From Fusibacter sp. 3D3 (GTDB lineage: Bacteria; Bacillota; Clostridia; Peptostreptococcales; Acidaminobacteraceae): 64,000 nucleotides of DNA. Positions 27,506 to 35,761 of this stretch are shown here, piece by piece. Position 1 is the first letter of the stretch; every line of letters begins with the position of its first letter. A program made the position numbers and the translations under genes. The notes beneath the pieces are model-generated. The model searched no databases and was not told the DNA's origin. It worked only from the letters and a program-made list of their open reading frames with translations. The DNA lies in NCBI RefSeq assembly GCF_001748365.1, contig NZ_BDHH01000009.1:77128-141127 (forward strand). The letters are read 5' to 3'.

Positions 27506-30328
27506 TTACTGTATCGCGTAAAGCTCAACCGCTGAAATCTGCTGAAGGGAAGCTTTTGAAAGTGAAAACTGATGATTTTGAGGTTGATAACTTTCCGAAG
27601 TTTTAATCACCACGATATAAACGCCATCACTATTGAGCGCATTATCTATAACAATTTCGCCCTCAGTCCCCGCTTTGGAATCCAACTTAAAAAGTGTCTC
27701 CGGATTCGAATCCGCTGTATGCAGTTGAATTTCATATAATTTATTCGGCTCTAGATTGAGTGGTTTAACGATCTGATCCCCCATGAGTTTCCAATCATCT
27801 GGTGTTTCATCTTGATCCACATCTATTTCAAAAAACGAAACCCATTTAAGGGCCGAAATCCGCATTGCCCTTTGCAAATCTTCAGAGTTCCTATAGAAAA
27901 ACTGCATACGCCCATACAAATTCATATAAGCCTCTGATAGGCGTTCTTTCTGCTTGATCTCATTGTTTTTCCGAACTCTGATCATCAAGCCACGCTCTGG
28001 ATACTTGTAAAAATTAGCCCCCATAGAAATTTCATTTTTGTTTATATAGAAATCACCCATGATGTAACATGCCTGCATTTGAACATCATATGGATCTTGT
28101 CTCAAAGGCGCCGCTTGTATAATCTCATCTGTTAGTTTTAGAGCAGCATCAAAATCGCCTATTACAATATTATTATCGATGCTAAATTTAAGTACATTTA
28201 AGTCATACGGGGCATATGCATACGCTTTTAAAAGCACTTTATTGCCTTTCTCAGCGTGTGTTAAGTCCCCTGATCCTGATGTTTTAGCATTTAATAGATC
28301 TGCTAGTTCATATCTGTAGTTCACTTTAAACGGATTTGCTTGTACCGCTTTTTCGTAATGTGTTATAGCTCGATCAAAATCTGGTGCCTTCTTATATGCA
28401 ACTGCCAAATTGTATTGAAATTCAGCGTAGTAGAAACTGCCACTGGTTAGAACGATGATCACCATGATCCCTATCGCGATTATAAAGGCTTTCTTTTTAT
28501 GACCATGCACCTTTTCATTCTGCACAAGCTTAGGATAGGTCAAAGTGCCCATTAGAGCCCATAGGCTTATCATCAAGCTCAAATAGGACATATCAAAATC
28601 GATTAAACTGTGTCCTAACAATGTCATCAACGCCACTGCAATTATAGCTTCTGAATAACGCTTGTGACGAATGCCCTCAATATAAGCATAGACAATTCCG
28701 GATGCAATGAAAATCAACGCCACTATGCCGAGCACACCTAATTCAAGCATAATCTGAGCAAGGTAGTTGTGAACCACTGCCGTATAATAAAGTTCTGTTT
28801 GGTACTTTGGATAAAGCGACGTCCAAGCACCGCCACCACTCCCTATAAGCGGCTGTGTTTTAAATATCGTCAAAGTGTCGTTATATGTCGTTAAGCGGCT
28901 CCCCACCGATACTTTTTCATCAAGGTTAATACTGTTTAGTCTACTCACAATAAACTCTGGTACGAATCTATAACTCAACTTAATGCGCTTAACGATTTTA
29001 CCCGCATCTTTTTTGAGAACTGCGTGATCTAAAGCCACTTTTAGATTTGAATGCCCCGCAACAAAGATCACTCTTAGCTGCTCTGTATTTTCTAGTGTTT
29101 TAAATGGAATTTCAAAATTGCCTGAACTGAAAAAATCAGCTTCTATAGGTATATTCGAAACAAACCCTTGCGAATCAATACTTTGAACAGCAATAGACCA
29201 TAGAGGTGAATTGTCCAAAGCTGCATTTTCAGGACTTATATCGTTTTCCAAAGCTGCAGCTGTATCCACTTTTAAAGATAACGCATAAGCGGTATTGGAT
29301 TCAATCGCTTTAATTTCCCTTACGACTGAAACCTTTTCGTGTCCCAACTGACCTCTTAAATCTTTAGCTAAGGGTTGATCTATCGAAACTGCAAAGGCCA
29401 CTAAAGCCAATAATAAAGCACTGAAAAGCAAGACAATTTTCCTTGATATTTGAATGCGCTTATTGCTAAAATGCTGTTTTATTAACTCAATTAAAGCGAT
29501 ATAAAATACAAACATACTTATGCCCAAAATAAAGAGCCCTATTGTTTTAGGTTTTATTACTTCTGTAGCTGTATTTGCGGTTATAAAGGATTTACTTAAA
29601 ATTACAGTTATTATGAGTTGCCCTGCATAGTAAAATAGCATTGAAATTTTATTTTTCCACGGTAACGCAGTGAACATCAGAAGAAGGCCAATTGGCAAAA
29701 TCAGCCACGCGCCCCTTGAATACGTAAACACAAAAACCATAAACTGTCCAAAGCCCATTGCGGCTAAGCCAAACTTGCCTTTTTTATGTTCTGAGATTTC
29801 AAACAAATAACTTGTAAAGAGAACACCTATCATTAAATAGATGGCAAAGGCATTTGCATATTGAAAAGTCCCTGTAAATCTAGTATCTAAAAAGGCATCT
29901 GATAGATTTATAACGCCTGATACAGCCATAATCGAAACGACGGCACCTACAAACGAACCCAAAACATAGATCCACACCATTCTATTTTGGTCTTCTTTTA
30001 AAAATCGCGTCCTAATCCATATAAAAACAACCAACATGTATGTGATTTTAAGGGCAGCCATAACGGTTTCTGCCACATTGACACAACTGCCCAGTGCACA
30101 TGTCAAGGCATAAGTCACGATCATCAACATGCCCGCTATGATGGGAGGCTCAAATGTGAAAAAACGCTTTCTCGTGAGCTCATCTCGCACCAAATAGAAA
30201 TCTATACCCATAAGTAAAGTCGTCCCTATCATGAACATGAGAATATCACTGTAAAAAAAGAGACCTTTCCAGAGTGGCGCCACGATCAAAATAACGCTTA
30301 ACAGTAGCCATTTCATTTTTTCCTTCAT
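27506..30328 (-). CDS. O-antigen ligase-like protein with TPR region
   Basis: A 940 aa membrane protein. Several membrane segments precede a large extracytoplasmic loop (about 310-460). The ligase signature lies at about 480-530 (SRLTTYNDTLTIFKTQPLIGSG, then VVHNYLAQIMLELGVLG), with more membrane segments to about 650. A soluble tail follows with TPR-like repeats (FQYNLAVAYKKAPDFDRAITHYEKAVQANPF) and a beta-rich C-terminus. This pattern is the O-antigen ligase/TPR family of Gram-positive glycan loci. It is the first gene behind the promoter at 30371-30399 and is followed after 30 bp by the long sugar transferase. Confidence 0.83.
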   Translation of the reverse strand: MKEKMKWLLLSVILIVAPLWKGLFFYSDILMFMIGTTLLMGIDFYLVRDELTRKRFFTFEPPIIAGMLMIVTYALTCALGSCVNVAETVMAALKITYMLVVFIWIRTRFLKEDQNRMVWIYVLGSFVGAVVSIMAVSGVINLSDAFLDTRFTGTFQYANAFAIYLMIGVLFTSYLFEISEHKKGKFGLAAMGFGQFMVFVFTYSRGAWLILPIGLLLMFTALPWKNKISMLFYYAGQLIITVILSKSFITANTATEVIKPKTIGLFILGISMFVFYIALIELIKQHFSNKRIQISRKIVLLFSALLLALVAFAVSIDQPLAKDLRGQLGHEKVSVVREIKAIESNTAYALSLKVDTAAALENDISPENAALDNSPLWSIAVQSIDSQGFVSNIPIEADFFSSGNFEIPFKTLENTEQLRVIFVAGHSNLKVALDHAVLKKDAGKIVKRIKLSYRFVPEFIVSRLNSINLDEKVSVGSRLTTYNDTLTIFKTQPLIGSGGGAWTSLYPKYQTELYYTAVVHNYLAQIMLELGVLGIVALIFIASGIVYAYIEGIRHKRYSEAIIAVALMTLLGHSLIDFDMSYLSLMISLWALMGTLTYPKLVQNEKVHGHKKKAFIIAIGIMVIIVLTSGSFYYAEFQYNLAVAYKKAPDFDRAITHYEKAVQANPFKVNYRYELADLLNAKTSGSGDLTHAEKGNKVLLKAYAYAPYDLNVLKFSIDNNIVIGDFDAALKLTDEIIQAAPLRQDPYDVQMQACYIMGDFYINKNEISMGANFYKYPERGLMIRVRKNNEIKQKERLSEAYMNLYGRMQFFYRNSEDLQRAMRISALKWVSFFEIDVDQDETPDDWKLMGDQIVKPLNLEPNKLYEIQLHTADSNPETLFKLDSKAGTEGEIVIDNALNSDGVYIVVIKTSESYQPQNHQFSLSKASLQQISAVELYAIQ

Positions 30329-30370
30329 TTTATATCTCCAGTCATTTCATAAAATTTATACGTCTCTATT

Positions 30371-30399
30371 ATTTTAGGCGAATTTTATAACATAGTCAA
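30371..30399 (-). promoter_or_regulatory. Sigma-A type promoter upstream of the ligase/TPR gene
   Basis: On the minus strand TTGACT (30399-30394), a 17-bp spacer and TAAAAT (30376-30371). The leader is about 35 nt. It lies just after the terminator of the SLH gene, so it probably begins the polysaccharide locus. Confidence 0.7.
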
Positions 30400-30451
30400 T
30401 TCTCTTGCTTCAATTTATGCCATTATACGTTCCATATAGGCCTTGATCGTT

Positions 30452-30490
30452 TTAAAAACAAAAATAAGAATCACTTTTTTAAATGATTCT
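30452..30490 (-). terminator. Rho-independent terminator after the short SLH gene
   Basis: Inverted repeat AGAATCA (30467-30473) / TGATTCT (30484-30490) with a 10-nt loop. On the minus strand it is followed by TATTTTTGTTTTT. It lies 56 bp after the stop of the gene at 30546. Confidence 0.75.
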
Positions 30491-30545
30491 CACTTTTTTA
30501 TAACTATATAATTTGAATCTTTTTTAACACATTGTCATAAATGCG

Positions 30546-32117
30546 CTACTTTTTAAGCACAATATTAAAGAACGCAGCATTATCTCCTGATGTAGAAAAG
30601 GGGGCAACAGCACCAAACGTAACATAAACATCACCATCTGGTACTGAAAGGAAATTTATCTTATAAGCAACTTCAGAATCCCTTTTCGGATGAAAACCTT
30701 TGGAAACAGAAACCAATGCTGGATTGGTTGTATAAACCATCAACGCCTCTTGACCACCGACATTAGAAGCATCTAAAATACTCTTGGATTTGATCAAATT
30801 GCCATCTGTATCTACTACACTGATGTCTAAGTAATACTGTTTCGATGTAGAATATATAAAATCGACATACTCCCCATTTTCATCCACTACACCATTGATA
30901 ACAACTTGACTAATACCATTCATAGTGGCTGAAACCTTTAATACCTTACTATCTGCAAAACCACTAAAAGGATCTGTTATTGTTATGGTCACGTTGTTAA
31001 GGTCTTTTAAAATGCCGCTTTTCTGTGGCGCAGTTCCATGTTGCACGGTTATAACGCCTGTTCTAGGGTCCACTATAGGTTCCGGCTTATTCGTCGAAAC
31101 ACTGAATTTAAGACCTCTCCCTAAAGAAGTATCCGTTATATCCTCATCATATTGATTGAAGACTTTGTACCTAACACTGCCCACATAATCACTATATCTG
31201 ATAAGTGTTTCTGAATCAAACGAAATTCTAGTAACCGCTTCTTTTTCTGTTACAGCATAATAAGGTCCGTATTGTATAGGTTCGTTATTCGATTGGTCCA
31301 CGACAATAACCTCATACTTGTCAGGTGTCAAGCTATAGCTTGAAATGAGCTTGACAACTGTATTATCTTGATTCCAAACGGTTCTAAATGATATTTTATT
31401 CATTTGATTTTTAAGTTCAAAAGTCATTTTATCGGGGTTTTGGACTGCCTTTTTAAACCTGACTTCAAATGCCCTTGCTGAAACAGCAACCATTTCAGAC
31501 GCTATACTTTCTGGATTTGAAGGTTTCACATCACTCACAAGACCGGCCTCTAGTTTACCGAGCATTACACCTAAAGCTACCTCAGAACCCTTTACAGGCT
31601 GATTGACAGCTTGCCACATCGACTCAAATGCATTTTTTCTTAGAAAAAGACCATTCGTAGCACCCACTTCGATATTTTTACTTTTCGAAAAAGAAACCAC
31701 ATTTGCATAGTCATAATTTCCATTATACCCCATCGCATTCATCAGAAAAGCTGCGAATTCTTGCGTACTCACAGAAGCCTCAGGATGATATGAACCATCA
31801 GGGTACCCCCCTAGCAAACGATACGCTTGTCCATACGCAATATAAGGTGCATACCATTGATCAGATGCAACATCCACAAATGTGCTTGGTGCTGCATAGT
31901 ACTGTGCTTCCGATTTTACTCCTTTCAGCTCCGCTAAAATAACAGCAACTTGAGCTCTAGTCAATGGCTTGTCCAACATCAGATCCCCATTATCGCCACT
32001 TATGAATTTATACTTGAGCAGCATATCCGCCCCTGTCTCCGATTGATTTTCCATAAAACTCGGAAAAATACTGATCAACAAAATCACAATCATTACTAAT
32101 GGTATTCTCTTTATCAT
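30546..32117 (-). CDS. SLH-domain S-layer-type protein, short paralogue of the downstream-numbered S-layer gene
   Basis: A 523 aa exported protein: signal-like N-terminus (IPLVMIVILLISIFPSF), SLH motifs in about residues 28-145 (YKFISGDNGDLMLDKPLTRAQ, WYAPYIAYGQAYRLLGGYPDGSYHPE), then beta-sandwich segments. It aligns along its length with residues 1 to about 500 of the 1026-aa protein at 32244-35324. Shared landmarks include YQYGEDITD-like turns, the FDSETLIRYSD/FDSDTLLRLSD pair and HPKRDSEVAYKINF/HPKRSGEMAYRINF. It lacks the second half of that protein. SLH modules bind pyruvylated secondary cell-wall polysaccharide. AAAGGAGTTTTCA precedes the ATG. Confidence 0.88.
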   Translation of the reverse strand: MIKRIPLVMIVILLISIFPSFMENQSETGADMLLKYKFISGDNGDLMLDKPLTRAQVAVILAELKGVKSEAQYYAAPSTFVDVASDQWYAPYIAYGQAYRLLGGYPDGSYHPEASVSTQEFAAFLMNAMGYNGNYDYANVVSFSKSKNIEVGATNGLFLRKNAFESMWQAVNQPVKGSEVALGVMLGKLEAGLVSDVKPSNPESIASEMVAVSARAFEVRFKKAVQNPDKMTFELKNQMNKISFRTVWNQDNTVVKLISSYSLTPDKYEVIVVDQSNNEPIQYGPYYAVTEKEAVTRISFDSETLIRYSDYVGSVRYKVFNQYDEDITDTSLGRGLKFSVSTNKPEPIVDPRTGVITVQHGTAPQKSGILKDLNNVTITITDPFSGFADSKVLKVSATMNGISQVVINGVVDENGEYVDFIYSTSKQYYLDISVVDTDGNLIKSKSILDASNVGGQEALMVYTTNPALVSVSKGFHPKRDSEVAYKINFLSVPDGDVYVTFGAVAPFSTSGDNAAFFNIVLKK

Positions 32118-32168
32118 TGAAAACTCCTTTCACTACTGTAGTATGTAACCCTAAATTACTCAAATTGA

Positions 32169-32204
32169 TAAAAAACGCTATTTGAGCAATGCTCAAATAG
32201 CGTT
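32169..32204 (-). terminator. Strong rho-independent terminator of the main S-layer gene
   Basis: On the minus strand AACGCTATTTGAGC pairs with GCTCAAATAGCGTT around a tiny loop, followed by TTTTTATC. It lies 40 bp after the stop codon at 32244 and separates the main S-layer gene from its short paralogue. Confidence 0.9.
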
Positions 32205-32243
32205 TAATATTTATAACCATCTTTCAAAATCTAATTCTAACGA

Positions 32244-35200
32244 TTAGTTAGAAGTAACAACTTTGAAGATAATCGTTTTGCTATAAGCACCAGCACTTGC
32301 AGTGATTGAGAATTCATCCCCAACGGCTACAACACCAGTAATATGAGCAACACCAAGACTATCTACATATAAAACAGACGGAGCATCGCCTGCAGCAGCA
32401 GGAGCGCCTACAGCAGTCTTAACCACACTAATTTTATCTGCAATACCAGTACTAGCACCATATTGAGTATTCACTTTGAATTTAAACCCATTTGTAGATG
32501 TTTTAGTACCATTTTTATTAAGGTATAATAAAGATTTACCATTAAAAGCATCAAATGTCGTTTTAGTCACTGTAGCAACGTCATTAGTCAATACGAATGT
32601 TTTATTTCTTAATTTAGCGTCGTCAAACGATGCAATTACTGCAGACGCTTTAGGAGATTCATTACTTGCAGTGATATTAGCAGATGCTTGTAAAATACCA
32701 TTTGCACCATAAACTAATCCAGTAACAGTAGCATCAGCTGTTGTCGCATTATTGAAATCACCAGCAGCGATAATTGTATCATTTCCAACTACTGAAAACT
32801 TGTTATTGTTTACTGTGAAACCAGCTTGCATTGATGATGGTAATCTTACAATCGTGCCACCAGAAGTTTTACCGTATACACTAGGTCTTGAAATCACGCC
32901 TTCAGCGTCATCAGAAGCCCAAGTGATCTTAGTACCATCATAGTAAGAATCAAAACCTTTTAACATTAAGATTTTTGTACCTTCAAGATCGCCAACAGAA
33001 GCACTTACAATATCTTTTGGTACAATATTGTAAACAGATGTAGAAGCAGTATTAATTGACTTCCAAGCAGCTGGAACAGCTGGATCAGTTGCAGTAGCTG
33101 GAATAGCTGCGCTCATATAACCCAAATCATAAGTGATCGTTGAAGAACCATATTTAGAACCACCGTAGAAGTATACTTTTGTATCTCCACTAATTGTTAC
33201 CTCTTTTAATTTAGCAATTACAGCACCATTTTCATCTAGTGGTGTAGTTCCATTAAAGGAGTCCGCTTCTGTAGTAGAAAGATAAATCTTATCATCTTGT
33301 GAAGAAGTTATTTTTACTTGGTAAGTTAGGTTATCACTATCATTTTTTAAGTTCATCTTGTTATCAAATTGGTCAAAGATATTCATGTGACTAATATTTC
33401 TATTCCATTGTGCATTTTCAGTGAACGCATAAGGATGAGCCAATGCCTGAATAGTCTCTGGAATTGCTTTTTCTTTAACTATTATAGAGATTGAACTATA
33501 AGAGTTTGTTGTTGCGCCATCAATTGTTGATGAAAGAAAAACGCTTTTATCAGTTGTTGTAGCGTTTATAAATGTACCAAACAATTTAGCAGACCCATCA
33601 GCTTGTCTAATGAATTTAAATGAATCTCCGTCTGGAACTCCACTAAGATTAATTTTACCACTTAATTTGTCAAATTCTGTAACAACTTTGCCGCTTTGAT
33701 CAAATGCTTCAAACGGAAACTCAATTGTTTTCCCACTTGAAACAGTTATAGCAGGTGCTTGTAATACAAATTTTTCTACTGTAGAAGATCTGCCTAAAGT
33801 AAAAGTAGCAGTTGCACTTTTACCTGAATAAGGAGAGAGTGCTAAGAAAGTAATTGGCATATCATAAGATTCAGATTGAGGCTTTTCAAAATTTATTCTA
33901 TAAGCCATCTCGCCAGAACGTTTCGGATGTTTTTCAGGCTTAATCTCAATAACCGATTTATTAGTACTTTCCACGCTTAAAATCTTTTGTTTAGCCTCAC
34001 CAACAGTAGCATTTAAAATCGCATAAGATTTTACTTCTTTACCGTTAGCATCTAAAACAGTTACATCTAAATAGTATGTTTTAGAAGTGTCGTAAGCAAA
34101 ATCAACTGACTCACCCGCTTCATTAACGATACCATTGATTTTAACTTCATTAACTACAGAAATAGTATCAGAAACATTTAAAGTTTTAGTAGAAACAAAA
34201 CCTGAAGAAGTATCTCTAACTGTAAGAACTACTGTTTTAAATGTTCTTAATTGACTATTGTACTCTTTATCGGTACCTTGAGTTACTGTGACAACGCCCG
34301 TTTTTTCATCGGCGTCAGCACCTTTATCTGTTGAAGAGATCCATTGCAAACTTCTTCCTAAACTTCCATCAGTTATATCTTCTCCGTATTGGTTAACTAC
34401 TTTGTAGCCAACAACACCTTGGATATCACTTAAACGAAGAAGTGTATCAGAATCAAAAGTAACAGCAGCCACTTTTTCTTTTTCGATTGTCACTTTAAAT
34501 GTGCCTAACGCAACTGGAGTAGCTGCAGTAGCATCACTTACAACGATTTCGTAGTTACCTTCTGTAAATTTAGCAGCAGAAGATAAAGTTGCAACTGTTT
34601 TTGCTTCGTTCCAAGCAGCAGTTAAAGCTACTTTAGTTGTATCTCTCTTAACTTCGAAAGCTACTTTAGTTGTATCTTTCACTACGTTTTTGAATTTAAT
34701 TTCAAAAGATTTAGCAGTGTTAGCTGTTACAGTATCAACTGCTAAAGGACCTTCTGAAACTATTGCTGATGTTAATCTACCTAATTTAACACCTAAAGCA
34801 ACTGTCTCGCCTTTAGCCGGTGTGTTTACAGTAGTCCACATTGAATCAAATGCAGCACCTCTTGTAAGAGAAGCAGTTGACTTAACGCTTACGCCTACAG
34901 CAGCCGCATCCGCTATTACAGTATTCCATGTAACATCATATTTCAATGCTTTCATCAATACTGAAGCAAATTCTTGTCCACTCATGCCAATTTCTGGTTT
35001 GAAAGAGCCATCTGGATATCCAGCCCACCAACCATTAGCTTGTCCATAAGCTACATATGGTGTATACCATTTCCCAGCTGTTACATCACTGAAGTTTGCT
35101 GGTGCAGCGTAGTTAGCTGCCTCTTCTTTTAAGCCGTTCATTTCTGCAACAAGTACAGCCATTTCAGCTCTAGTCAACTCTTTGTCAACCATTAAGTCGC

Positions 35201-35324
35201 CATTATTTCCTGCGATAAAACCGTATTTGTAGAGCTGGTCAGCTCCGGTTTCACCTGCGGCGAATACTGGCATCATACCTAGTACCATCGCTAAAACGAG
35301 TACTAAAGATAATACTTTTTTCAT
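32244..35324 (-). CDS. Major S-layer protein candidate with N-terminal SLH domains
   Basis: A 1026 aa exported protein: signal peptide MKKVLSLVLVLAMVLGMMPVFAAG, SLH motifs at about 25-145 (YKYGFIAGNNGDLMVDKELTRAEMAVL and AYGQANGWWAGYPDGSFKPE), a third degenerate motif to about 190, then long Ig-like/beta-sandwich repeats rich in Thr, Val, Ala and Ser. The C-terminus (SAGAYSKTIIFKVVTSN) has no sortase signal. The strong promoter, a stable 5' hairpin, GGGAGGAATTCACAG before the ATG and a strong terminator all suggest a very highly expressed monocistronic gene, as expected for the S-layer subunit. Calling it the main subunit is inference. Confidence 0.87.
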   Translation of the reverse strand: MKKVLSLVLVLAMVLGMMPVFAAGETGADQLYKYGFIAGNNGDLMVDKELTRAEMAVLVAEMNGLKEEAANYAAPANFSDVTAGKWYTPYVAYGQANGWWAGYPDGSFKPEIGMSGQEFASVLMKALKYDVTWNTVIADAAAVGVSVKSTASLTRGAAFDSMWTTVNTPAKGETVALGVKLGRLTSAIVSEGPLAVDTVTANTAKSFEIKFKNVVKDTTKVAFEVKRDTTKVALTAAWNEAKTVATLSSAAKFTEGNYEIVVSDATAATPVALGTFKVTIEKEKVAAVTFDSDTLLRLSDIQGVVGYKVVNQYGEDITDGSLGRSLQWISSTDKGADADEKTGVVTVTQGTDKEYNSQLRTFKTVVLTVRDTSSGFVSTKTLNVSDTISVVNEVKINGIVNEAGESVDFAYDTSKTYYLDVTVLDANGKEVKSYAILNATVGEAKQKILSVESTNKSVIEIKPEKHPKRSGEMAYRINFEKPQSESYDMPITFLALSPYSGKSATATFTLGRSSTVEKFVLQAPAITVSSGKTIEFPFEAFDQSGKVVTEFDKLSGKINLSGVPDGDSFKFIRQADGSAKLFGTFINATTTDKSVFLSSTIDGATTNSYSSISIIVKEKAIPETIQALAHPYAFTENAQWNRNISHMNIFDQFDNKMNLKNDSDNLTYQVKITSSQDDKIYLSTTEADSFNGTTPLDENGAVIAKLKEVTISGDTKVYFYGGSKYGSSTITYDLGYMSAAIPATATDPAVPAAWKSINTASTSVYNIVPKDIVSASVGDLEGTKILMLKGFDSYYDGTKITWASDDAEGVISRPSVYGKTSGGTIVRLPSSMQAGFTVNNNKFSVVGNDTIIAAGDFNNATTADATVTGLVYGANGILQASANITASNESPKASAVIASFDDAKLRNKTFVLTNDVATVTKTTFDAFNGKSLLYLNKNGTKTSTNGFKFKVNTQYGASTGIADKISVVKTAVGAPAAAGDAPSVLYVDSLGVAHITGVVAVGDEFSITASAGAYSKTIIFKVVTSN

Positions 35325-35395
35325 CTGTGAATTCCTCCCTTAAAATAATTGTTTGTTCTTCTTTTCAGAAGAGAGTTTTGATCAATAACCCCCTT

Positions 35396-35415
35396 CTGAG
35401 GACCTTAGTCCTCAG
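35396..35415 (-). promoter_or_regulatory. 5'-UTR hairpin of the S-layer gene
   Basis: CTGAGGAC / GTCCTCAG form a perfect 8-bp stem with a 4-nt loop within a predicted 130-nt leader, about 75 nt upstream of the start codon. Stable leader hairpins are known to protect S-layer mRNAs; no T-run follows, so it is not a terminator. Confidence 0.5.
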
Positions 35416-35459
35416 ATTCAGCAAATCCCTTGAGGTTTATTGCAAAATCTTACTACATG

Positions 35460-35489
35460 ATTATACCACTAAAGTAAAACTGTGGTCAA
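35460..35489 (-). promoter_or_regulatory. Promoter of the S-layer gene
   Basis: Minus strand TTGACC (35489-35484), an 18-bp spacer and a perfect TATAAT (35465-35460). The predicted start is near 35453. It lies 60 bp from the left copy of the 85-bp duplication, so the IS1634-type insertion left it intact. Confidence 0.8.
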
Positions 35490-35548
35490 TCAAACTTTTA
35501 GAATGTAATAGAACTGTAAAATAGCTTTATTACACCATATACACATTA

Positions 35549-35633
35549 TATACTATCCTGTATGCTTTGTGCGTTACATCTTTATGACATGCCTTGTAAT
35601 ATTTCTGTAACAAAAGCATCTATGTACAAAACC
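35549..35633 (+). repeat. 85-bp direct repeat, left copy (target duplication of the IS1634-type element)
   Basis: This 85-bp segment is identical to 37721-37805. It starts TATACTATCCTG and ends GTACAAAACC; one further A on the outer side also matches. The two copies directly bound the transposon at 35634-37720. IS1634-family elements are known for very long, variable target duplications. The last 22 bases (35612-35633) are one partial arm of the hairpin whose complete copy is at 37784-37860. Confidence 0.92.
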
Positions 35634-35727
35634 GGGTTTTCGACACTTGTAAATGATATTTTTTTATAGAATGCTGTATTTAGGCCTTTAAGGCTTATTT
35701 TTTTGTCAAATTTTTCAGTTTTATATG

Positions 35728-35756
35728 TTGTACGGAGTTGTATATTGTGATATAAT
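35728..35756 (+). promoter_or_regulatory. Transposase promoter, predicted to give a leaderless mRNA
   Basis: TTGTAC (35728-35733), a 17-bp spacer and TATAAT (35751-35756). The start ATG is at 35762, only five bases beyond the -10 box, so transcription should begin at or next to the start codon. No Shine-Dalgarno sequence precedes it. Confidence 0.65.
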
Positions 35757-35761
35757 AGGCT

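Noticed and set aside
32008-32220. 70-codon minus-strand ORF between the two S-layer genes
   Set aside because: Its first half is the S-layer terminator hairpin and its second half is an out-of-frame overlap with the paralogue start.
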